Assembly: GCF_000007345.1 (NCBI RefSeq)
Contig: NC_003552.1
Location: 2,046,001 to 2,110,000, forward strand
Direction: 5' to 3'
From: Methanosarcina acetivorans C2A
GTDB taxonomy: Archaea; Halobacteriota; Methanosarcinia; Methanosarcinales; Methanosarcinaceae
Length of the DNA stretch: 64,000 bases
Of this stretch, positions 8,615 to 17,893 are shown piece by piece. The position numbers were made by a program, and so were the translations under genes. Numbering within the stretch: position 1 is the first letter of the stretch; each line of letters opens with the position of its first letter. The notes beneath the pieces were generated by a model, which was given only the letters and a program-made list of their open reading frames with translations, did no database searches and was not told the DNA's origin.

Positions 8615-10438
8615 TCAGGCAATCTCAAGTTCATCCAGCTTCTCTTTTGTGGGTTTTCCGTCAACCCAGCCCCGGATAGTATAATACTCATTGATCATTT
8701 CCGGGACGTGGGAGATCTGCCCTTTGGAGGGGCCTGCCGGGACCGGCTCTTCGGTAAGGCGCTTTGGAAGGACGTCCTCTTTCCGGTCAAACCCGTACAT
8801 GTTATTCATCAAGCGTTCGAGATTTGTGACCCTTTCCCCGAGTTTCAGGAGTTTGTCGGCGTCAAGGTCAAAACCCGTAATCGCTGCCAGCATCCCCGCA
8901 TACTCGGGCAGGCCGAGAGCAAACGAGGTAAAGAGGCAGACAACAGAGGAGTTGATAGCTGATGTCAGGTCCTGCAGGATAATGGTCCACCTGGGCTTGT
9001 CCTCGACTGCATAGGGGTCGAGTTTTTCGGGCAGCTCCAGGATTTCGGGAGAGATCATGTAGCCGTAGACGTGGTCTCCACCGCGGTTTGCAGTTGCGTA
9101 GTTCAGGCCTATTCCCTGGATGGCTCTGGGGTCATAGGCCGGAAGCTCCATACCCTTGACAGCAATGGAGAGTTCCGGAGCCCCGTATTTTTCTGCAAGC
9201 TTTTTCGAACCCAGGGCAAGGTCAGCCCCTATACCTGCGCGGTAGGCAGTCCTCCAGATGGCTTCAATCATTGAGCTGGGGTCTCCAAAGCGCAGGTTCA
9301 TGCCCTGGAGCTTCTCTTCCGGGATCTTTCCTCTCTCCACGAGTTCCATGGCACAGGCAATTGTATCGCCCATGGAAATCGTATCAAGCCCCAGCTCATC
9401 GCAGAGGTGGTTTGCCTTAATAAGAGCGTCCAGCTCTGTTATGCCGCAATTGGAACCGAAGGCAAAGATAGTCTCATACTCCGGTCCCTCGGTATTCCGG
9501 ATACTAAAAGGTCCGTCCGGCACATCGGACTTTCGTCCGCAGACAATCGGACAGCCCCAGCAGCCGTATCTCCCTGTCAGGTATTTTTTTACAAGGGTCT
9601 CTCCGCTCTGTTCGTCAGCTTCCGGGAAATAAGCTTCCTGGAAGTTCCGTGTCGGGTAGGCTCCACTCTCATTGATGAGATTCACAAGGACCGCGGTCCC
9701 GTAGGTGTGAAGCCCTCCATCGGGAGCTGTAACCGGGTTCTCCCTGATCTTTTTCATGGCTTCCGCAACCCTCTCTTTCAGAAGTTCGGGGTTTGCAGGT
9801 TCAACCCTCTGGCTCCCGGAAACCACGATTGCCTTCAACTTCTTACTCCCCATGACAGCCCCGAGCCCGGTCCTCCCTGCAGTCCGGTACTTGTCGTTCA
9901 TGATACAGGAAAATGAAAGCAGGTTTTCTCCCCCGGGCCCAATGCATGCAATCGAGGTCTTCCTAGGATTTTCTGTTCTTCCGGTAAGTTCGTCCGTGAC
10001 TGCGTGGACTGTCATGCCCCAGAGTTCCGGAGCCGGCACAAGCTCGGCTTTTCCTTCCACAATGCTCAGGTAGACAGGCTCTTTCGAAATTCCCCGGACA
10101 ACTACTGCGTCATATCCTGTAAACTTCAGGTAAGGACCCCATTTTCCTCCTGAGTTCCCGCTCCCTACTGTTCCTGTCTGGGGTGATTTGCTGCAGACAA
10201 CATGGTAGCGCCCACTTGTGGGGACCTTTTCCCCGGTAGCCGGCCCGGTTGCAAACACAAGCAGGTTATCAGGGTCAAAGGGCTGCATATCAGCTCTGAA
10301 TTCATCATATACAAGTTTCAGGCCGAGCCCCTTGCCTCCGAGGTACATCTTTGCCATTTCTTCGTCAAGCGGAAGGTCTTTGAGCTCGCCGCTGTCAAGA
10401 TTAACATCAAGAATTTTTCCGTTATAGCCCCCAGGCAT
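8615..10438 (-). CDS. aor: Aldehyde:ferredoxin oxidoreductase (tungsten)
   Basis: The product (607 residues) is an AOR-family enzyme that oxidises aldehydes to carboxylates and passes electrons to ferredoxin. It binds a tungsten bis-pterin and one [4Fe-4S] cluster. The N-terminal AOR domain begins MPGGYNGKILDVNL and has the glycine-rich GGKGLGLKL and TGPATGEKVPTSGR pterin-binding segments. The cluster motif is C293-x2-C296-x3-C300 (CWGCPIVC), with a later cysteine near AINSSVVC. I start at 10438 because AGGAGG precedes that ATG; the longer frame adds a non-conserved, charged extension. A minus-strand TATA (10658-10667) implies a leader of about 200 bases. It is followed by the MoaD-like gene, probably as one operon. 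The physiological aldehyde is unknown. Confidence 0.93.
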   Translation of the reverse strand: MPGGYNGKILDVNLDSGELKDLPLDEEMAKMYLGGKGLGLKLVYDEFRADMQPFDPDNLLVFATGPATGEKVPTSGRYHVVCSKSPQTGTVGSGNSGGKWGPYLKFTGYDAVVVRGISKEPVYLSIVEGKAELVPAPELWGMTVHAVTDELTGRTENPRKTSIACIGPGGENLLSFSCIMNDKYRTAGRTGLGAVMGSKKLKAIVVSGSQRVEPANPELLKERVAEAMKKIRENPVTAPDGGLHTYGTAVLVNLINESGAYPTRNFQEAYFPEADEQSGETLVKKYLTGRYGCWGCPIVCGRKSDVPDGPFSIRNTEGPEYETIFAFGSNCGITELDALIKANHLCDELGLDTISMGDTIACAMELVERGKIPEEKLQGMNLRFGDPSSMIEAIWRTAYRAGIGADLALGSKKLAEKYGAPELSIAVKGMELPAYDPRAIQGIGLNYATANRGGDHVYGYMISPEILELPEKLDPYAVEDKPRWTIILQDLTSAINSSVVCLFTSFALGLPEYAGMLAAITGFDLDADKLLKLGERVTNLERLMNNMYGFDRKEDVLPKRLTEEPVPAGPSKGQISHVPEMINEYYTIRGWVDGKPTKEKLDELEIA

Positions 10439-10657
10439 GTAATTCCTCCTGTCTGGTAAATTTAGCATAAAGGATAAGCAGCCTTTCCGGCTCACTTTAT
10501 CCGTCTCATTCGTCCGTTCACTTATCCGGCCTGCTTTGTCAGAAGCTTCCTGTTCGACCATGTATTTCAGCTGTTCAGAAAAAATCTCGTATGGATAGCC
10601 GAAGCTTCATTAACTATATCCTTTAAACATAGCCGGGTACATTTGAATATATACCCT

Positions 10658-10667
10658 CTTATATATG
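10658..10667 (-). promoter_or_regulatory. Probable TATA box of the aor operon
   Basis: On the minus strand this reads CATATATAAG. It lies about 220 bases before the ribosome-bound ATG of the aldehyde oxidoreductase, predicting a transcript start near 10635 and an untranslated leader of about 200 bases. Confidence 0.45.
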
Positions 10668-10706
10668 TCGAAGTTCCTTAATAAAAGTGTTCTAGCCGCC
10701 CCAACA

Positions 10707-11468
10707 TCACGCTTTTGTAATATACTCATGCCTGACCTCGGCTCTTGTGATTTTCGGCACTTTTCCCCACATTCCTATGTACTCCCCCTGAATCACAAGT
10801 GCCCCTTTTATCCCCTGCACGGTTTTTACAACCTTGAATGCAACCTCAACAGCTTCCTTTCCTATCCCGACCTCATTCCCCAGTGCCGTTGCAGCCGCAT
10901 CCGCAAGAGAAACATCATCCGAAAAAATTGCCGCTGCGTCCGCCATCCCGAAACTGATCGAAGGACCCACCGTCCCTGCCGAGGTACAGACTCCTGTGAT
11001 CGAGTCCCTGGGCTCGAAAATTAAGCCCAGGTTTTTTATAGGAGACTGCCCCGCATAAATCCCGACCACAACCGAACGGTCATTGATAAGTGCAATATCC
11101 CCGCCGTTATCAACAATAGCATATTTTGCTCCGGCCTTTACCATTGCTTCCACAGCAAGGGCTGAAATTGTGCCTGCAACCGCACTCATGGGCCCGATTC
11201 CCATAGTGTTTCCGGCTTTTACCATCCTCCGGACTACTTCAGGAGCATTTTCCGGGCATTCGTAAGGTTCGAGGGTGAACTGAAAATAAGGGTCTGCAAG
11301 TATGTAGGTCTCAAGAGTTGCCCTGTGGACCCTGATAGCTTCTTTTGCGGCTTCGATGTGAGCAGGGTCATCAGCCGCAATCGTGACAATGGTTTCCCTT
11401 AACTGGAAATGCTCTTTTATCGGGGCTCTTACAGGTTCTTTAGCGGGTTTTTGCGTGGGTTCTGGCAT
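10707..11468 (-). CDS. UPF0280 family protein (ApbE-like fold)
   Basis: This 253-residue protein belongs to UPF0280, an archaeal family related to the ApbE/thiamine-biosynthesis-lipoprotein fold. Members of that superfamily bind FAD or transfer FMN. Recognisable segments are [18 protein letters not shown] around residues 92-109, [12 protein letters not shown] around 117-128 and [21 protein letters not shown] around 160-180. The last corresponds to the conserved serine/threonine-glycine and metal-binding region of ApbE-like proteins. There is no lipobox or signal peptide, so it is cytoplasmic, unlike periplasmic ApbE. It is co-directional with and upstream of the aldehyde oxidoreductase gene, 270 bases away and behind a separate promoter. 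The function is unproven. Confidence 0.85.
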   Translation of the reverse strand: MPEPTQKPAKEPVRAPIKEHFQLRETIVTIAADDPAHIEAAKEAIRVHRATLETYILADPYFQFTLEPYECPENAPEVVRRMVKAGNTMGIGPMSAVAGTISALAVEAMVKAGAKYAIVDNGGDIALINDRSVVVGIYAGQSPIKNLGLIFEPRDSITGVCTSAGTVGPSISFGMADAAAIFSDDVSLADAAATALGNEVGIGKEAVEVAFKVVKTVQGIKGALVIQGEYIGMWGKVPKITRAEVRHEYITKA

Positions 11469-11992
11469 GCTGATTCACTTGGGGTTTATTGCTTAAAAAA
11501 GAAATGTTTTTCTGAACCGACTTCCTGGGAGTGAAGCGGAACAGGAAAATGGGGGTTTAATGAAAACCGGAATTCAACGAAAACCGGGGTTTCCTGATAA
11601 CGGTTAAACTATCCGGGTCCGGAAGGAATTTCTCCGTTTTTCTTTCCCTGAGCCGCACCGGGTCTGAGCCGCCAACCAGCAAGATAAAAAGTTTCCACAA
11701 AAAGGTACCGCAATAAAGAGAAATAAATATTGGAAAAATTCCACCTGTCCAGAAGAATCTGTACTTTGCCTCAAAAACCGTTTTTCAATTCACATGTAAA
11801 TATCAGCGTCTCCGCCAGCTTGTCTGGCGGCCCTTCACAAAAAACAGAAAAAGAAAAGAAAGTGGAAATTTCTCGGTTTCCCGGGTAACTTTTACATGTT
11901 AGTTCCTTACAGGCGTATCCAGTCGTTTTTACTTACTGCTTCAGCCGAATATTCTAAATTTTTATGTGTTTTTTTATGTGCTTTTTTAGAAC
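11469..11992. other. Intergenic region with isolated GC hairpin
   Basis: No protein gene is seen in these 524 bases. A perfect 7-bp hairpin, CCGCCAG-cttgt-CTGGCGG, occupies 11812-11830. On the minus strand a T-rich tract precedes rather than follows it, so it does not look like a standard terminator for the flanking genes. Confidence 0.5.
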
Positions 11993-12400
11993 TTATTCTT
12001 CTTTTTTGATCCCGGTAATATCACGCATGATACCTTCGCTGAAGAGGGGCTTGCCATCTTGATCCTTGATGATCGTAAAGTGGTCGGCAAAACAGCGGTA
12101 TTTCCCGTCCTTATGCTTGAACCGGTATTCCAGGGTTCCGAAGCCGATATCAATCGCATGGGCGAACCCTGTAGTAACGAGGGAGAGGTCATCGGGATGA
12201 ATGAGATCCGAAGACTTACTGATGCTGCCCATTTCGATCATCTCTCGGGCAGAGTAACCGGCAATCTTCTCTATCACCGGGCTCATGAAATCAACGCTAT
12301 CGGTCTGAAGGTTCCGCCGGTATTCCACATCCGTGGAGTTTTCCTCTGCTTGCTTATTTTCAATTGTATGAGTTTCAGAATTCCTTAACTTTTCGTCCAT
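11993..12400 (-). CDS. Stand-alone PAS domain protein
   Basis: This 135-residue protein is essentially one PAS_3-type fold (residues about 28-130). It has the FMSPVIEKIAGYS helix segment, an IHPDDL motif, the LEYRFKHKDGKYRCFADH strand pair and the closing GIMRDITGIKKEE that normally leads to a next domain in Methanosarcina sensor kinases. No kinase, HAMP or effector region follows, and the reading frame ends right after the linker sequence. It may be a real single-domain sensor partner or a fragment left from a larger histidine kinase. The N-terminal 25 residues are hydrophilic and charged. No ligand can be predicted. Confidence 0.65.
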   Translation of the reverse strand: MDEKLRNSETHTIENKQAEENSTDVEYRRNLQTDSVDFMSPVIEKIAGYSAREMIEMGSISKSSDLIHPDDLSLVTTGFAHAIDIGFGTLEYRFKHKDGKYRCFADHFTIIKDQDGKPLFSEGIMRDITGIKKEE

Positions 12401-12557
12401 TCGGTATCCCCAATCAGAAATATGACTTTGAAAGGTTGTATTTGATTATGTGTTAGTATCTTTTTATCACTATATCAACATTTCCTTACAGTTTTCACGT
12501 AAATTATGAAAACAAATATATTCAATAAGTTTTCCTTGAATTGAGAGAATAAGCTAA

Positions 12558-12605
12558 TCACATAGCACGCATATTACATAACGTGCATATCACATAATAC
12601 GCAGA
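12558..12605. repeat. Three 16-bp tandem repeats
   Basis: Degenerate 16-bp units TCACATAGCACGCATA, TTACATAACGTGCATA and TCACATAATACGCAGA lie at 12558-12573, 12574-12589 and 12590-12605, about 75-120 bases before the NosD-like gene. Regularly spaced copies upstream of a start could bind a regulator, but the regulator is unknown. Confidence 0.6.
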
Positions 12606-12676
12606 TTTCAAAAGAAATAAGTGTATACTGGGTCCAAATTTTTGATATTCTTTGCTGTTGAAAATGGGGAAATGGA

Positions 12677-13861
12677 ATGATAATTAAACATAACATACGA
12701 ATTTTCATTAGTATATCTATTTTATTTCTGACTATAACTGCAGGCATTGTATCAGCTACTGATATCTATGTTTATCCGGAAGATTCGATTCAGGATGCTG
12801 TCAAAAATGCTTATTCTGGCGACACAATTATTGTGTTTCCGGGAACCTATGCAGAGAACATAGAAGTTAATAAGTCGGTCACTATAAAATCAAAATCCGG
12901 AAATCCCAGTGACACGATTATCAGAGCTGCAAATCCGGGTAATCACATATTTCATGCAACTGCAAGCAATGTTGCTATCCTGGGTTTTACCATAACAGGT
13001 GCTTTTGAAGAACCAGAGAATCGTTATTTTCCGGATGCCGGCATCAATGTCAGTACCTTCAATGAAACTACAGGCAAAGACGAAGTTGTCTATTCATCTG
13101 AAGGACAATGGGCTCTCATACCTAAAAACTGGGCAGGAATTTATGTTGATAATACTGATAACACCATAATCAACAACAATATTTTTTTGGGGAACAATCG
13201 AGGTATTTTGCTAAATTCATCAAGTAATAATTTATTAGAAAATAATACTGCAATTGATAATGACGGTGCAATTTCAATCTGGGATTTTAGTAATTTCAAC
13301 ATTGTCAGGAATAATAACATAAGTGCGGATGAAAAATATAGGATGGATAAATACGGAATCAGTTTGAAAGAATCCGATGGCAATGAAGTTTATAATAATA
13401 ATCTATTGCGGCTTGGTATAACACTGCTTCAATCAGACGCTAACAAAATAGTCAATAATACAATAAATCCTGGGGGAATAGGAATTACCCTCATCGAATC
13501 CGACAAGAATGAACTTAGCCTAAACTCCATATCCACATCCAGTACCGGCATATTTTTACGGGAAAATTCCAGTTTCAATAAATTAACTGATAATACCATG
13601 TTTGACAACTTTATGGGGATCGAACTGCAAACATATAGCAACAACAACACAATTTCCAAAAACACATTAAATAATGATGAGGATATTTATTATTCGGATG
13701 ACAGCAACAATAATAATATTTCCAAAAATAACATAGACTACGGTAAATATCTTAAAAGAACATATAATAAATATATTAAAGGAGTATACGGGGGATACAT
13801 CGTATTAAAACTCACCGTCTTCGGCATGATTTATTTGTTCTTTTTTATGTTTCGAAAATGA
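12677..13861 (+). CDS. NosD-type beta-helix surface protein
   Basis: This 394-residue secreted protein has an N-terminal signal peptide (residues 1-27, ending IVSATD). A first CASH/NosD region follows (YVYPEDSIQDAVKNAYSGDT and VFPGTYAENI), then parallel beta-helix repeats rich in NNN, NN-I and ENNTA-like turns through about residue 360. The C-terminus has a membrane-spanning segment (YIVLKLTVFGMIYLFFFMF) and a short basic tail, so it is probably anchored with the helix outside the cell. There are many N-x-S/T sequons. In Methanosarcina such proteins are numerous; a carbohydrate-binding or adhesive role is inferred from the fold. The gene is monocistronic and more AT-rich than its metabolic neighbours. 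Confidence 0.8.
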   Translation: MIIKHNIRIFISISILFLTITAGIVSATDIYVYPEDSIQDAVKNAYSGDTIIVFPGTYAENIEVNKSVTIKSKSGNPSDTIIRAANPGNHIFHATASNVAILGFTITGAFEEPENRYFPDAGINVSTFNETTGKDEVVYSSEGQWALIPKNWAGIYVDNTDNTIINNNIFLGNNRGILLNSSSNNLLENNTAIDNDGAISIWDFSNFNIVRNNNISADEKYRMDKYGISLKESDGNEVYNNNLLRLGITLLQSDANKIVNNTINPGGIGITLIESDKNELSLNSISTSSTGIFLRENSSFNKLTDNTMFDNFMGIELQTYSNNNTISKNTLNNDEDIYYSDDSNNNNISKNNIDYGKYLKRTYNKYIKGVYGGYIVLKLTVFGMIYLFFFMFRK

Positions 13862-14241
13862 GGACTTTAAAAACCTTTCATAAATAACTAAATGGAATCA
13901 GGATTTGGAGTTTTTCTATAAATCCCCGGAATCTATAAATCCCCAAAAATATCAGCCTGTAGTAGCAGGTTGTCGTAAATTCCAAAAATAAGAAACGATT
14001 CGCATAAAGAATAAAGCCAGGAATGAAAGCTTGAAAACGCTGATAAAAAGTACGAAAAAAACGCACATGAAATTTCGAATTACAGGCACAAAAATGAAAG
14101 CACTCCGTAACTTTCATGCTAATGAATACACTCAGAAATTTTTATGCCAAAGATGAGCCGAAAAGCTGTATCCTAAAAACCGTTTTCTTTTCTCCCCTGT
14201 CCATTATACGCTATTGTCTACTCATTCTGGCTTAACTTCGC
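13862..14241. other. Intergenic region between convergent genes
   Basis: About 380 bases with no supported gene. TCTATAAATCCCC occurs twice (from 13914 and 13931). A minus-strand open frame here is short, lysine/phenylalanine-rich in other frames and lacks a ribosome binding site. Confidence 0.4.
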
Positions 14242-15168
14242 TCAATTTACTCCCCTTCCCTCAAAATTCAACACACCTTCGTTGCCTTCAAAATGGCCTT
14301 CTTTCAGACCTTCAAATTCCTGGGGCTTTTTTCCCGAATTGTTTTTAATATGGAGCACCCGCTGTGGAAAGGGAACTTCTATGCCGTTTTCTTCAAGAGT
14401 ACATTTTATGTCCCAGAGAAGTCTGGTTTTAAGCCCGAACCATTCGCTCACAGGAGCCCAGATCCTGACAACTATTTTCACCGCACTATCTCCCAGGTCG
14501 CTTACAAAAACCGAGGGTGAGGGGTTTTGAAGGGCGAAAGGCTCCTTATCAATAAGGTCCTTGATGAGCCAGATTGCGGCATTGGCATCGTCACTGTAGC
14601 GGATCCCAATTGTGTATTCGAACCTTCTGACCGGGTGTCCTACAATGTTTGTGATATTTGTGGTGAAGACCTGCTGGTTTGGCAGGCGGACGAGAAGCCC
14701 GTCGTAGGTGCGGATAAGGGTGGAGATTATGCGGATATCGGTGACATAGCCGGCAGTCCCGTTGATTTCCACCTGGTCCCCTATTTTTATGGGCCTCTCA
14801 ACCATCAGGAAAAAGCCCGAAACCAGGTTTCCGACAATGTTCTGGCTTGCAAAACCGAGGATAATACCTGTTATTCCTCCTGCCAGCAGAAGCCCTGAGG
14901 GATTAAGTCCTATTAAGGGAAGCGCTGCAATGAAAACGATAACCAGAGAGCCATAATAAATGAGTTTGAGGATCGGTTCCCCCACATCTTTACTGATCCG
15001 GTCTTTAAGAGACCTGCGCAGGTAAATTGTTAGCACTCTGAATAGGAGGACTGAAAAAGAAATAATGAGAACAAACGTTATCAGATCCGCCGGGGTAACC
15101 GGACCCTCTGAAGTTGAGTACAGGTCATTGTCAAGAAAATTAATATCAGGGAAGATCAAAAGCCCCAC
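14242..15168 (-). CDS. MscS family mechanosensitive channel
   Basis: This 308-residue protein is a small-conductance mechanosensitive channel. Three membrane segments occupy about residues 28-105. The pore helix region reads GLLLAGGITGIILGFASQNIVGNLVSG, with the alanine/glycine packing typical of MscS TM3. The beta domain follows (RPIKIGDQVEINGTAGYVTDIRI, about 120-143) and then the alpha/beta C-terminal domain to about residue 270. It protects the cell from osmotic downshock by opening under membrane tension. The gene overlaps the end of the upstream DUF432 gene by 13 bases, so the two are probably translated together and may work in one complex. It is one of three MscS-related genes within 10 kb. 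Confidence 0.92.
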   Translation of the reverse strand: MGLLIFPDINFLDNDLYSTSEGPVTPADLITFVLIISFSVLLFRVLTIYLRRSLKDRISKDVGEPILKLIYYGSLVIVFIAALPLIGLNPSGLLLAGGITGIILGFASQNIVGNLVSGFFLMVERPIKIGDQVEINGTAGYVTDIRIISTLIRTYDGLLVRLPNQQVFTTNITNIVGHPVRRFEYTIGIRYSDDANAAIWLIKDLIDKEPFALQNPSPSVFVSDLGDSAVKIVVRIWAPVSEWFGLKTRLLWDIKCTLEENGIEVPFPQRVLHIKNNSGKKPQEFEGLKEGHFEGNEGVLNFEGRGVN

Positions 15169-15899
15169 CCCATATAGAATTTAAGAGGTACAAAGCCAAG
15201 CTTCTGGAGCCCGTAAACCCCAAAAGCCTCTTTTCTGGTTTTTCGGTCTTTGACAAGAGCACCCTTCAGCTCCCCGTTTATGGGCTGCGGCTCAAAACCC
15301 GTTTCAGCTGTATTCCGGTTGAGGATATCCATTCTGGCTCTCATGAAGACGTCCCCGTCATAGTACAGCTTCATCCCGTAGGCACTGAAAACAGCTTTTG
15401 ATATTGAGGCCCATTCCGAGGAGGTATTGCGTAGAGTAAGCTCCATAACTCCTTCCTGCAGGGGATTGAGTAAAGGAGAGACTGAATATAACCTGCTTTT
15501 CCAGTACTTGCAGACAACCCCATTCGAAACCTCCCCGTAAAGGGTAAATTTCTGCTTCACCAGGGTAAAAACATCCAGAAGCTGGGGGCTCTTATTCCCA
15601 TTATCCGAGATAAAAACGCCTATTTCTACCGGAAAAGTCAAAAAAACCTGTTTTTTCTCCCCTTCCGCAAGGATCAGGGTTTTTTCAAACTCTATCAGTA
15701 GATTCGGAGTAATTTCTTTCGGAGTGTTCAGAGGTTCCACAGGGTTTATGATAATTCGCTTTCTATCCCCAAGGATGAGCTTTTCCACTTCATCATTTCC
15801 CAAAATCCTTCTGTATGTCCATCGGTCTCCGGTTTTTTCTACGGAGATCGAGATTCCTTCCTGTTCTACTGAAAATGGAGGATCGTAGTAGCCGTACAT
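15156..15899 (-). CDS. DUF432 domain protein
   Basis: This 247-residue protein resembles the DUF432 family of archaeal proteins. It starts MYGYYDPPFSVEQEGISISV and is rich in predicted beta strands, with no signal peptide or membrane helix visible. It includes a YRRILGNDEVEKLIL segment near residue 29, VEPLNTPKEIT near residue 53 and a C-terminal GLQKLGFVPLKFYMGWGF. The function is unknown. The 13-base overlap with the downstream MscS gene implies translational coupling and a role linked to that channel, for example a cytosolic regulator; that is inference from position only. Family assignment is from recall of the motif pattern and is less certain than the channel call. Confidence 0.65.
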   Translation of the reverse strand: MYGYYDPPFSVEQEGISISVEKTGDRWTYRRILGNDEVEKLILGDRKRIIINPVEPLNTPKEITPNLLIEFEKTLILAEGEKKQVFLTFPVEIGVFISDNGNKSPQLLDVFTLVKQKFTLYGEVSNGVVCKYWKSRLYSVSPLLNPLQEGVMELTLRNTSSEWASISKAVFSAYGMKLYYDGDVFMRARMDILNRNTAETGFEPQPINGELKGALVKDRKTRKEAFGVYGLQKLGFVPLKFYMGWGF

Positions 15900-16539
15900 A
15901 GTATTCCAGCAGTTAGCATATATTTATTCAATTTCTAAATTTCTTAATATTACAGCCTAACCATTATAAAAAAATTACTTTAAATAAATTTTATAGGATT
16001 GTAGGTAATGACGGTTCGTGATTAACTGATTAATTACTGGTTGATTATCCGGTTGATTGTCCGGTTGATTATCCGGTTGATTAACTGGTTATCTCCTCCG
16101 GATTCCTGGAGAGATCTTTCAGTTTTTCTCTTCCTTTGCCGCCCAGGGCCTTGACAAGCCGGCCAGCCGGATAAATAACAACTTGAAAAAAGTGTCCCAA
16201 TCGAAAGATACAGCCCACTTTCCGCAGTAAATTTTCGCATATTCACATTTTTTCCTGCTATCGATTTTCAATAAAAAGTGGATTTATTGGACTTTTATGC
16301 AGGAGGTAAAGCAGCTATATGGTGTATCATAGAGACAAAAAAACGATATCATTCAATTTTCACCAAGTTCCATTAAAAGTCCAAATTAATTGGATTTGTT
16401 TCAAAAACGCTATCAGGGAAAATATTGATTTTTGAAAAAATACTGCAGAATGTGGGATACAGTATATCGAAGAAATCCCATCGGATGAAAGGGCATGTTT
16501 CATAACCCCGGAGATCAGGGAATTCGGGAAATCTGGGAC
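15900..16539. other. Intergenic region with repeats
   Basis: No convincing gene in 640 bases. It contains a 12-bp tandem array (16037-16084) and an inverted pair of AAGTCCA-type sequences (about 16279-16297 and 16373-16390) that resembles sequence near 28.0 kb. The open frame at 16034-16246 (-) ends in the repeat array (NRIINRTINRIINQ) and is rejected. Confidence 0.45.
16037..16084. repeat. 12-bp tandem repeat, four units
   Basis: CTGGTTGATTAT, CCGGTTGATTGT, CCGGTTGATTAT and CCGGTTGATTAA follow one another without spacers, with a partial fifth unit (CTGGTTATCT). The array lies in a non-coding region. Confidence 0.85.
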
Positions 16540-17610
16540 TTAGATCCACCTTTTCTTTTTAAAATAAAAAAACATGCTTATTCCCAGTAACATCATGCTA
16601 AGCATGACTACAGGGTAACCCCAGTGCCACCTGAGTTCAGGCATGTAATCAAAATTCATACCGTATACTCCTGCAATGAAGGTCAAAGGAATGAAGATAG
16701 TGGCTATAATTGTCAGAACTTTCATGATGTCGTTCATCCTGTTGCTCACGCTGGACAGGTAGACATCGACCATTGAGGCAAGGATATCCCGGAAAGCTTC
16801 TATTGAGTCTATGACCTGGATGGTATGGTCGTAAATATCCCTCAGATAAATCTGCGTCGCTTCCGTGATAAGCTCGGACTCTACTTTCTGGAGGCCGTTA
16901 ATAAGTTCCCTGAGGGGCCAGACTGATTTGCGAAGGAGAATCATATCTCTTCTGTATTTCTGGATTATTTTCAGGGTATCGGGGTCCGGGTCTCTGACGA
17001 GTTCGTCTTCAAGATCCTCTATTTTTTCCCCGAAATGTTCGAGAATCAGAAAATAATTGTCGATTATAGCGTCAATAAGGCCGTAGGCAAGGTAGTCCAC
17101 CCCACCCTTTCGCAGGCGAGAAGCGGGATTTTTGAGCCTTTCCCTGAGAAGATCAAAAACGTCTCCTTCCCTTTCCTGAAAAGACAGGATATAGTTGGGC
17201 CCGATAATGATGCTCACCTGGTCGATAACAATTTCTTCGTTTTCCGTATCGAGGAGCATCATTTTTAAGACAGTGTAGATGTAGGAATCGTAGTCTTCCA
17301 TCTTGGGGCGCTGCCCCGCGTTGAGTATGTCCTCGAGAGTCAGGGGGTGGATCTTAAAACAGCTCCCGAGTTTTTCTATAACCTCAATCCTGTCGAGCCC
17401 GTCAACATTTATCCATAATTTCATTCCGGGCTGGTTTTTGAGGGCCTGGCACTCATCTATGGTCTGCAGTTCTTTTTCTATCAGTTCCTCGTCGTTATAG
17501 ATCCAGACCCGAATTGTGACTTTTTCTGCCTTTTTTTCTCCTACATGCACAAGAGTTCCGGGGGCAAGCCCGACTTTTGACTGTTTCCTTCTGAAAGTTC
17601 CCGATTTCAC
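16540..17610 (-). CDS. corA: CorA family Mg2+/Co2+ transporter
   Basis: This 356-residue protein is a CorA-type divalent cation channel. A long cytoplasmic N-terminal domain (about 1-290) contains the elongated helices (PDTLKIIQKYRRDMILLRKSV). The first transmembrane helix (IATIFIPLTFIAGVYGMNF) ends in the Y-G-M-N signature (G317-M-N319) that forms the selectivity loop. A second helix (YPVVMLSMMLLGISMFFYF) and the lysine/arginine-rich tail KKKRW follow. Length and topology are full. It imports magnesium and possibly cobalt, relevant to a cobamide-rich methanogen. It lies in a cluster of mechanosensitive channel genes on both strands but is not obviously in an operon with them. Confidence 0.94.
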   Translation of the reverse strand: MKSGTFRRKQSKVGLAPGTLVHVGEKKAEKVTIRVWIYNDEELIEKELQTIDECQALKNQPGMKLWINVDGLDRIEVIEKLGSCFKIHPLTLEDILNAGQRPKMEDYDSYIYTVLKMMLLDTENEEIVIDQVSIIIGPNYILSFQEREGDVFDLLRERLKNPASRLRKGGVDYLAYGLIDAIIDNYFLILEHFGEKIEDLEDELVRDPDPDTLKIIQKYRRDMILLRKSVWPLRELINGLQKVESELITEATQIYLRDIYDHTIQVIDSIEAFRDILASMVDVYLSSVSNRMNDIMKVLTIIATIFIPLTFIAGVYGMNFDYMPELRWHWGYPVVMLSMMLLGISMFFYFKKKRWI

Positions 17611-17893
17611 GGCTCTGCCTCACCTTTGAACAAAAAATAAACACTTAAGTTAATGGAAATTTCATCAATTTAAGCTCTGTGCCTGGTCTTTTTTTGAATA
17701 CGATTATTCGGCTTTTGAAGCAAATTGGATTATTTTCAGTGTAAGGTGGCTCTTAACTTAAAAGCGAGTTATTTAAATGTTTGTAGTTAAATATAATTAT
17801 ATATATCACAGTATAATATGTACTAGATTTTTTCCAAAATTAGGGGAAATTGGAAAGATTTTCAGTTTAAAGCTAAAGTATAGGGGTATTAAT

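Noticed and set aside
16034-16246. 70-codon minus-strand open frame
   Set aside because: Its end is the translation of a 12-bp tandem repeat (NRIINRTINRI) and there is no ribosome binding site.
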